DNA of 64,000 nucleotides, from the NCBI GenBank assembly GCA_965226565.1, contig CBDDDI010000004.1, forward strand, positions 372,001 to 436,000. Reading direction: 5' to 3'. This stretch comes from SZUA-444 sp965226565 (GTDB lineage Bacteria > Bacillota > Clostridia > Oscillospirales > Ruminococcaceae). Under the pieces are notes generated by a model. The model did not search any database. It worked only from the letters and a program-made list of their open reading frames with translations, and was not told the DNA's origin. The position numbers and the translations under genes were made by a program. Positions 58,266 through 64,000 of the stretch are shown here, one piece after another (within the stretch, counting starts at the first letter, position 1; every line of letters begins with the position of its first letter).

Positions 58266-58691
58266 CTAGTCTACTACAACTATTCCCATTGAACGAGCTG
58301 TTCCTTCGATCATGCTCATTGCTGTTTCTAATGAAGCAGCGTTAAGATCAGGCATTTTTTGCTCTGCGATCTTTTGAACTTGCTCTTTTGTGATGTTTGC
58401 AACTTTATCTCTGTTAGGAACACCTGAAGCAGATTCGATTCCACATGCTTTCTTAATTAGAACAGCTGCAGGTGGTGTTTTTGTAACAAAAGTAAATGAA
58501 CGATCTGCATAAACAGTAATTACTACTGGAATTACTAATCCTATATCATTTTTTGTTCTTTCGTTAAATTCCTTTGTAAATGCCATAATATTTACACCGT
58601 GTTGTCCAAGTGCTGGTCCAACAGGTGGTGCTGGTGTTGCTTTTCCAGCAGCAATTTGTAATTTTATATAACCTACTACCTTTTGTGCCAT
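58266..58691 (-). CDS. rplK: 50S ribosomal protein uL11
   Basis: 141 residues: MAQKVVGYIKLQIAAGKATP, PPVGPALGQHGVNIMAF (thiostrepton-site domain), TPPAAVLIKKA and the C-terminal rRNA-binding EQVQKIAEQKMPDLNAASLE. ATG 58691 follows GGAGGTGCAGA. Confidence 0.98.
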   Translation of the reverse strand: MAQKVVGYIKLQIAAGKATPAPPVGPALGQHGVNIMAFTKEFNERTKNDIGLVIPVVITVYADRSFTFVTKTPPAAVLIKKACGIESASGVPNRDKVANITKEQVQKIAEQKMPDLNAASLETAMSMIEGTARSMGIVVVD

Positions 58692-58792
58692 ATTCTGCAC
58701 CTCCATAAATTGTGGTAAAAGTCGAGCCAATTCAATTTTGACCCTCCCACTAAAAGCATTATACTTTATATATTAACGCTTTTATTAACTCT

Positions 58793-59323
58793 TTAATATT
58801 CTTCAAGTTTTTTAACTTGAAAAATTTCAAGTGTTGCAGGCGTATCTCGCCCAAACATTGATACAACGATTTCTACCGTTTTTGCTTCTAAATCAATTGA
58901 TTTGACTACTCCAACAAATCCTTCTAGATTTCCTGCTGTAACTGTTACATTGTCTCCTTCTTTGAAGGCAACTTCAACTGATTTGCTATTGTCAACTCCC
59001 AAGCTCTTAACCTCTGCTTCTGAAAGAGGAATTGGTTTTGATCCAGGCCCAACAAAACCTGTAACGCCTCTGATATTTCTTACAATGTACCATGTATCAT
59101 CGTTTAATACCATCTTAACCAAAACATAACTTGGAAATATTTTGCGTTCAACTTCCTTAGACTTGTTTTCCTTAATTTCAGTAACAAGCTCTGTTGGTAC
59201 TCTTACTTCAGGAAGCATATCATGAAGTCTTCTATTTTCCACAACTTTTTCGATATTTTGTTTTACTTTATTCTCATATCCAGAATAAGTGTGAACAACA
59301 TACCATCTTGCTGATTCTGACAT
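58793..59323 (-). CDS. nusG: Transcription termination/antitermination protein NusG
   Basis: 176 residues: NGN domain (ARWYVVHTYSGYENKVKQNIE, KIFPSYVLVKMVLND, IRGVTGFVGPGSKPIPLSE) and a C-terminal KOW domain (FKEGDNVTVTAGNLEGFVGVVKSI). It binds RNA polymerase and links it to Rho or the ribosome. ATG 59323 follows GGAGGGAAAGTA. Confidence 0.97.
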   Translation of the reverse strand: MSESARWYVVHTYSGYENKVKQNIEKVVENRRLHDMLPEVRVPTELVTEIKENKSKEVERKIFPSYVLVKMVLNDDTWYIVRNIRGVTGFVGPGSKPIPLSEAEVKSLGVDNSKSVEVAFKEGDNVTVTAGNLEGFVGVVKSIDLEAKTVEIVVSMFGRDTPATLEIFQVKKLEEY

Positions 59324-59359
59324 TACTTTCCCTCCACCAAACACTTGAGATTAATTTTG

Positions 59360-59623
59360 TTATCTTCCTAATACTACATCAAAGATAACTTTTAGCAAGC
59401 TGTCTACTCCCCAGATAAACAAACCTGATACAGACATAGCTATTAATACTACTCCAGTATTATTTAACACTTGCTTTTTTGTTGGCCAAACTACTTTTTT
59501 AACTTCCGCTTTTAATTCACGGAAAAATTTGAAAATCTTATTTGGCTTTTTTACTTTGTTTGTTTTTGCGGATTTTTTTGCCTTCGTGGAGCTCTTTGAA
59601 ACATCTTTTTGATTTTTTTTCAT
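59360..59623 (-). CDS. secE: Preprotein translocase subunit SecE
   Basis: 87 residues: a basic lysine-rich N-terminus, the conserved FFRELKAEVKKVVWPTKKQVLNNT amphipathic helix, and one membrane segment (GVVLIAMSVSGLFIWGVDSLL). It clamps the SecY channel. It lies between rpmG and nusG as usual. Confidence 0.96.
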   Translation of the reverse strand: MKKNQKDVSKSSTKAKKSAKTNKVKKPNKIFKFFRELKAEVKKVVWPTKKQVLNNTGVVLIAMSVSGLFIWGVDSLLKVIFDVVLGR

Positions 59624-59641
59624 CTTCAGCCCACCTTCCGC

Positions 59642-59791
59642 TTATTTTGTTTCTTTGTGAAGAGTATGTTTCTTACAGAACTTGCAATATTTATTCATTT
59701 CAAGTCTGTCTGGATCATTCTTCTTGCTTTTCTTAGAGTTGTAATTTCTTTGTTTGCATTCTGTGCATGCTAATGTAATTTTAACTCTCAT
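59642..59791 (-). CDS. rpmG: 50S ribosomal protein bL33 (zinc-binding form)
   Basis: 49 residues: MRVKITLACTECKQRNYNSKK, KNDPDRLEMNKYCKFCKKHTLHKE. The two CxxC pairs mark the zinc-containing form. ATG 59791 lies behind AGGAGGTGCCG. It is first in the rpmG-secE-nusG-rplKAJL cluster. Confidence 0.97.
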   Translation of the reverse strand: MRVKITLACTECKQRNYNSKKSKKNDPDRLEMNKYCKFCKKHTLHKETK

Positions 59792-59941
59792 TTCGGCACC
59801 TCCTGACCAAATTTGCATCCGTTTCACGAATGCTGTCGAACAGCTTGTTATACACAAGCTTTGCCTCCCTCTTATTTTAGGTTTTTTACGCATATTTTTA
59901 AAAAATTGCACAAAAAATATACCCCAAAAGAGGTAATACTA

Positions 59942-59970
59942 ATATAACATATTTTTATAAAGCTTGTCAA
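59942..59970 (-). promoter_or_regulatory. Promoter of the rpmG-secE-nusG cluster
   Basis: Minus strand TTGACA (59970-59965), 17-base spacer, TTATAT (59947-59942), leaving a leader of about 140 bases before rpmG. Confidence 0.65.
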
Positions 59971-60051
59971 CCTCTATATTCAAATTTTTTACTATTATTC
60001 TATTTTTTGATATACATTTTACAGTCTAGTATTCTAAATTTATTATGCATA

Positions 60052-60080
60052 TTGCCATAAAAATGATACTATGGTATAAT
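60052..60080 (+). promoter_or_regulatory. Promoter of the ddl operon
   Basis: TTGCCA (60052-60057), 17-base spacer, TATAAT (60075-60080), about 40 bases before the ddl ribosome binding site AAGGGAG. Confidence 0.75.
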
Positions 60081-60127
60081 ATTATAGTATTTAGGTTTAT
60101 ATATAGAATATAAGGGAGTGTTATTTT

Positions 60128-61195
60128 ATGTCCAAAACTCGTGTAGCTGTCATCTTTGGCGGCGTTTCAAACGAGCATGATATATCACTAATTTCAGCTA
60201 CTCACATAATAAAAAGCATACCGAATAATACATATGAAGTAATAATGATTGGCATTACTAAAAAAGGCAAGTGGTTGTTTTTTCCTGGTGATGTTAATTT
60301 ACTTACAAACGGTTTATGGGAATCTCATCCTGATTGTACACCTTGTTTGCTTAGTGCTGATCCAATGAACAAAGGATTTTTCAAAATTCTTTCTGATCAT
60401 ACTTTGATGCAACTAAAGGTGGATGTTGTTTTTCCTGTTTTACATGGTAAAAATGGTGAAGACGGCACAATTCAAGGTTTGCTTTCTATGTCTAAAATTC
60501 CTTACGTAGGATGTGATGTTATTTCTTCTGCTAACTGTATGGACAAAGAAATTACTCATATACTATTAAATAATGCTGGAATAAAAACTGCTAATTGGGC
60601 AACTGTTTATGATTATCAATTATCAGAACTAGATAAAATTGCTCCGGAAATAATAAAAGAACTTAAATTTCCTATGTTTGTTAAACCAGCAAATTGCGGA
60701 TCTTCTATTGGAATTAGCAAAGTAAATAATATTGAAACTTTAAAAGATGCAATTAAATTTGCTTTTGCTCACGATAAAAAAGTTATTATTGAAACAGGTA
60801 TTGTAGGCAAAGAAGTTGAATGTGCTGTAATTGGAAACAATTATATTGAAACATCTGATATTGGCGAAATTGAACCTGTTGATGGATTTTATGATTTTGA
60901 AGGAAAATATCAATCTTCTAATTGTGGTCTTTATATACCAGCAAGAATTTCTAAAGAACACAGCGAAAAAATACAAGAAATTGCTAAAAAAGCTTTCCGT
61001 GTTATGGGATGTAAAGGTCTAGCTAGAGTTGATTTTTTCTTATGTGAAAATGGCGAAATATATCTTAGCGAAATCAACACAATGCCAGGTTTCACAAGTA
61101 TAAGTATGTATCCTAATCTTATGGAGAACTTAGGAAAATCTCAGTCAGAATTAATTGAAGAATTAATAGATTTAGCTTTTGAAAGGGCAGATTAA
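60128..61195 (+). CDS. ddl: D-alanine--D-alanine ligase
   Basis: 355 residues, ATP-grasp family. It begins TRVAVIFGGVSNEHDISLISA, with VFPVLHGKNGEDGTIQGLL, MFVKPANCGSSIGISKV, FYDFEGKYQSS (the omega-loop tyrosine of ordinary D-Ala-D-Ala ligases rather than VanA-type residues) and ARVDFFLCENGEIYLSEINTMPGFT. It makes the dipeptide for the peptidoglycan stem. It is first of four genes on the plus strand. Confidence 0.95.
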   Translation: MSKTRVAVIFGGVSNEHDISLISATHIIKSIPNNTYEVIMIGITKKGKWLFFPGDVNLLTNGLWESHPDCTPCLLSADPMNKGFFKILSDHTLMQLKVDVVFPVLHGKNGEDGTIQGLLSMSKIPYVGCDVISSANCMDKEITHILLNNAGIKTANWATVYDYQLSELDKIAPEIIKELKFPMFVKPANCGSSIGISKVNNIETLKDAIKFAFAHDKKVIIETGIVGKEVECAVIGNNYIETSDIGEIEPVDGFYDFEGKYQSSNCGLYIPARISKEHSEKIQEIAKKAFRVMGCKGLARVDFFLCENGEIYLSEINTMPGFTSISMYPNLMENLGKSQSELIEELIDLAFERAD

Positions 61196-61198
61196 AAC

Positions 61199-62011
61199 AT
61201 GAATAATAATGCAATTGGTATTTTTGATTCAGGTCTTGGTGGACTAACAACGGTAAAAGAGCTTAATAAACTTTTACCAAACGAAAATATTGTTTATCTT
61301 GGCGACACTGCTAGAGTTCCTTATGGTGCAAGAGGAAAAGAAACTATTGCAAAATACGCTTTACAAGACTTTTCTTTCTTGGAGCAAAAGAATGTTAAAA
61401 TGATTATTGTAGCTTGCGGTACTGTAAGTGCAATAATGATGAGCAATCCTAATGTCAAATCTGAAATTATTCATACTGGTGTTCTTTTACCAGCAGTTAC
61501 TGCTGCTTGTGGAGCAACACGAAACAACAGAATTGGTGTAATCGGTACAAACGCAACAATTAAAAGTGGAGCTTATGGAAAATCAATTCGCTCTATTAAA
61601 TCTAATGTGAACATTATTGGAAAAGCATGTCCTTTATTTGTTCCTCTTGTCGAAAACGGACATTTTCATAAAGATGATGAGGTTTCAAGGCTTGTTGCTG
61701 AAGAATATCTTGAAGTTATGAAAAAAGAAAAAGTAGACACTTTAATTCTTGGTTGTACTCATTATCCATTACTTACAGAACTTATTCAAGACATCTTAGG
61801 CGACGAAATAACTTTAATTAATCCAGGTGCAGAAGCTGCAAAATACGCTTGTGCATTGTTATCTGAAAAAGAAATGCTTAGTGACGAGGAAAATGGCACA
61901 AACGAATTTTATGTTACTGATAGCGTTGATATGTTTACAGATAATTGCTTTTCATTCTTAGGAAAAGATATAAAAGGGACTATTAATCAATGTAGTCTGG
62001 AAAATTTTTAG
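61199..62011 (+). CDS. murI: Glutamate racemase
   Basis: 270 residues. It supplies D-glutamate for peptidoglycan. Motifs: IGIFDSGLGGLTTVKEL, GDTARVPYG, IIVACGTVSAIMM with the first catalytic cysteine, and LILGCTHYPLL with the second. The usual CNTxSA reads CGTVSA here; the Cys and Thr are kept. It starts three bases after ddl. Confidence 0.93.
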   Translation: MNNNAIGIFDSGLGGLTTVKELNKLLPNENIVYLGDTARVPYGARGKETIAKYALQDFSFLEQKNVKMIIVACGTVSAIMMSNPNVKSEIIHTGVLLPAVTAACGATRNNRIGVIGTNATIKSGAYGKSIRSIKSNVNIIGKACPLFVPLVENGHFHKDDEVSRLVAEEYLEVMKKEKVDTLILGCTHYPLLTELIQDILGDEITLINPGAEAAKYACALLSEKEMLSDEENGTNEFYVTDSVDMFTDNCFSFLGKDIKGTINQCSLENF

Positions 62012-62021
62012 GAGAAATAAA

Positions 62022-62441
62022 TTGAATAATAAAGACGTCTTAATTACATTAAAAAGTGTTCAAAAAAATGAAAAAGATAGCGATGAAACCGAAATAATTA
62101 CTCAAGGTTTATATACAAAAAATGAAGATGGTTACACAATTTCTTATGAAGAATCTTCTGCTACAGGATTTGGTGGATCTACAACTATATTAAAAGTTGT
62201 TGGAAAAGAACAGGTTACTATGGAACGAACTGGTTCTACTACATCAAATTTGTTTATTGAAAGTGGAAAAAAACATCATTGTCATTATGGTACTCCTTAT
62301 GGCGATTTTACAGTTGGAATCACAACTAAGAATATTACTTCAACGCTTACTGAAAATGGCGGTGACCTCTATCTTAACTATATTGTTGATATAAATTCAA
62401 GTTATGTTTCTGAAAACGAAATCTACGTGAATATAAAATAG
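62022..62441 (+). CDS. DUF1934 family protein (YwiB-like)
   Basis: 139 residues from TTG 62022, behind TAGGAGA. An all-beta, calycin-like small protein (VLITLKSVQKNEKDSDETEIITQGLYTKNEDGYTISYEES, then HCHYGTPYGDFTVGITTKNI and YLNYIVDINSSYVSENEIYV). DUF1934 (YwiB in Bacillus) often sits just before argS, as it does here. Function unknown. Confidence 0.88.
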   Translation: MNNKDVLITLKSVQKNEKDSDETEIITQGLYTKNEDGYTISYEESSATGFGGSTTILKVVGKEQVTMERTGSTTSNLFIESGKKHHCHYGTPYGDFTVGITTKNITSTLTENGGDLYLNYIVDINSSYVSENEIYVNIK

Positions 62442-62457
62442 CAAGGAGAATTCAAAA

Positions 62458-64000
62458 TGACTAATCTACTAAACGAAGCTTCTATTGAAGTTCGTGAAAT
62501 TATTTTAAAAGCAATAGGTGAGCTTGTTGCTGAAAATCAATTACCTAAAGAAAGTATAGCTGCTTTTAATGTTGAAATTCCTGCAGATTCATCTCATGGT
62601 GATTTATCAACAAATGTTGCTATGGTATCTGCTAAAACTTTTAGAATGGCTCCAAGAAAAATTGCAGATCTTATTTGCTCTGCTGTTTATCTTGATGGAA
62701 CTTATTTTGAAAAAGTTGAAGTTGCTGGTGCTGGATTTATAAATTTCTTTTTAGATAAAAAATGGTTCTCTAATGTTGTTTCTTCTGTTTTAACTGAAAA
62801 AGAACATTATGGCGAAACTGACCTTGGAAAAGGTAAAAAACTTATGGTTGAATTTGTTTCAGCAAATCCAACTGGTCCTATGCATATAGGAAATGCTCGT
62901 GGCGGAGCAATAGGAGACTGCCTTGCTGCTGTTCTCCAAAAAGCTGGATATGATGTTACACGTGAGTTTTATGTTAATGATGCTGGAAACCAAATTGAAA
63001 AATTTGCAACAAGTTTAGAAATTCGTTATCTTCAACTTTATAAAGATAATATTGAAATGCCTGAAGATAGTTATCATGGTGAAGATATTACTGCTCATTC
63101 TAAAGCTTTTGCTGAAAAATTTGGCGATAAATTCGTTAATGTTTCTGATAAAGAAAGAAGAGATGCTCTTGTTGAATTTGCTCTTCCTAAGAATATTAAA
63201 AAACTTGAAGATGATTTGCTTAAATACAGAATTAAATATGACGTTTGGTTCTTAGAAAGTTTGCTTCATAATCAAGATAAAGTTATGAATGTTGTTAATA
63301 TTTTAAAAGATAAAGGTTTGACTTACGAAAAAGACGGTGCTATTTGGTATAAAGCTACTGAATTTGGCGCTGAAAAAGATGACGTTCTTGTTCGTGCAAA
63401 CGGTATTCCAACTTACTTTACTGCTGATATCGCTTATCATTATAATAAATTTGTTGATAGAGGTTTTGATAAAGTTATTAATGTTTGGGGCGCTGATCAT
63501 CATGGTCATGTTGCAAGATTAAAAGGTGCTATGGAAGCTGTTGGAGTTGATCCTAACAAACTTGATGTTGTGTTAATGCAAATGGTTCGTCTTGTTAAAA
63601 ACGGAGAAACTATTAAAGCTTCTAAACGTTCAGGTAAAGCTATTACTTTAGTTACACTACTTGACGAAGTTCCAATTGATGCTGCTAGATTTTTCTTTAA
63701 TTTAAGAGAATCAAATTCACATTTTGACTTTGATTTGGATTTAGCAATTAGCGAAACTTCTCAGAATCCAGTTTTCTATGTTCAATATGCTCATGCTAGA
63801 ATTTGTTCTATTTTAAGAACTTTTGAAAAAGAAAATACTAAAATTGATTTGTCAAAAGCTGATTTCTCAATTTTAAACACTGCTGAAGAAAAAGAACTTA
63901 TTAAATTTATTGGAACTTTACCAAACGTTGTTAATGACGCTGCGAAAAGTTATGATCCTGCTAAAATTACACGTTATGCTATTGATTTAGCAACTTATTT
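62458..64000 (+). CDS. argS: Arginine--tRNA ligase (C-terminal end outside window)
   Basis: From ATG 62458 (behind AAGGAGA) 514 codons stay open to the window edge. The N-terminal additional domain is seen in FNVEIPADSSHGDLSTNVAM, and the class I HIGH motif in VEFVSANPTGPMHIGNARGGAIGD. YFTADIAYHYNKFVDRGFDKVINVWGADHHGHVARLK and a KMSK-like stretch (TIKASKRSGKAI) follow; the anticodon-binding domain begins near the edge. The gene is truncated only by the window. Confidence 0.97.

Noticed and set aside
1..64000. CRISPR arrays, tRNA or rRNA genes, insertion sequences, prophage or integrase genes
   Set aside because: I looked for regular repeats, cloverleaf-like GC-richer segments and transposase or integrase motifs in all gaps and saw none; the only tandem repeat is coding.

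Overview
The window is AT-rich DNA from a low-GC Gram-positive anaerobe. The best fit is a member of the Clostridia (Oscillospirales/Ruminococcaceae-like), probably from a gut or another fibre-rich anoxic habitat. The reasons are a six-gene Rnf complex, an oxygen-sensitive glycyl radical enzyme with its activase, an HPr carrying both His15 and Ser46, LuxS, xylan-oligosaccharide and deoxysugar catabolism, frequent TTG/GTG starts and GGAGG-type ribosome binding sites. No tRNA, rRNA, CRISPR array, transposase or prophage gene was found. The species is not identifiable from the sequence alone.

Layout. 1-13.7 kb is almost all minus strand and housekeeping: the start of a PucR/CdaR-like regulator (cut by the edge), HPr, trmD-rimM, khpA-rpsP-ffh-ylxM, two tandem M23 peptidoglycan peptidases under matching WalR-like operators, and luxS-rluA-tex-phosphatase. 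13.9-21.2 kb is plus strand: an XRE regulator, the rnfCDGEAB operon behind a near-perfect Rex operator, and glyS. 21.3-32.3 kb is a pentose/xylan island: xylB and xylA on the minus strand, and divergently a sugar ABC importer (binding protein, extra membrane protein, two permeases, ATPase) with a cytoplasmic GH43 beta-xylosidase. 32.6-42.4 kb is mixed: mgsA, a surface starch-binding-like protein, a SpoIID/LytB-like protein, a tiny HTH protein, a Nudix hydrolase, a YfhO-like membrane protein, an orphan MsmX-type ATPase, and an RsuA-like pseudouridine synthase whose frame overlaps the repetitive tail of a DUF4830 gene. A candidate type I toxin-antitoxin locus sits at 42.5-42.83 kb. 43.2-44.4 kb holds three small unrecognised genes. 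44.4-54.9 kb is a LacI regulator divergent from a glycyl radical enzyme / activase / rhamnulokinase-like kinase / RbsACB-like importer / class II aldolase operon. 55.2-56.1 kb is a PfkB kinase. 56.2-59.8 kb (minus) is rpmG-secE-nusG-rplK-rplA-rplJ-rplL, with the L10 leader and no rpoB after rplL. 60.1-64 kb (plus) is ddl-murI-DUF1934-argS (argS cut by the edge).

How the genes work together. Xylo-oligosaccharides would be imported by the ABC system, cut inside the cell by GH43, and xylose passed through XylA and XylB to xylulose-5-phosphate. The second island looks like uptake, phosphorylation and aldol cleavage of a deoxy- or pentose-type sugar, with the glycyl radical enzyme acting on a downstream hydroxylated product. 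It has no isomerase and no microcompartment shell genes, and its active site departs from classical glycerol/propanediol dehydratases. Rnf would couple ferredoxin and NADH pools to an ion gradient. HPr-Ser46 and a cre-like site at the xylan-importer promoter suggest carbon catabolite control.

Most interesting: the small-toxin/antisense-RNA locus with two consensus promoters converging on a shared hairpin; the glycyl radical operon of unknown substrate; two genes whose only well-placed start codon is ATT; the dual-frame repeat joining DUF4830 to the RsuA-like gene; and identical three-half-site operators over two paralogous cell-wall hydrolases.
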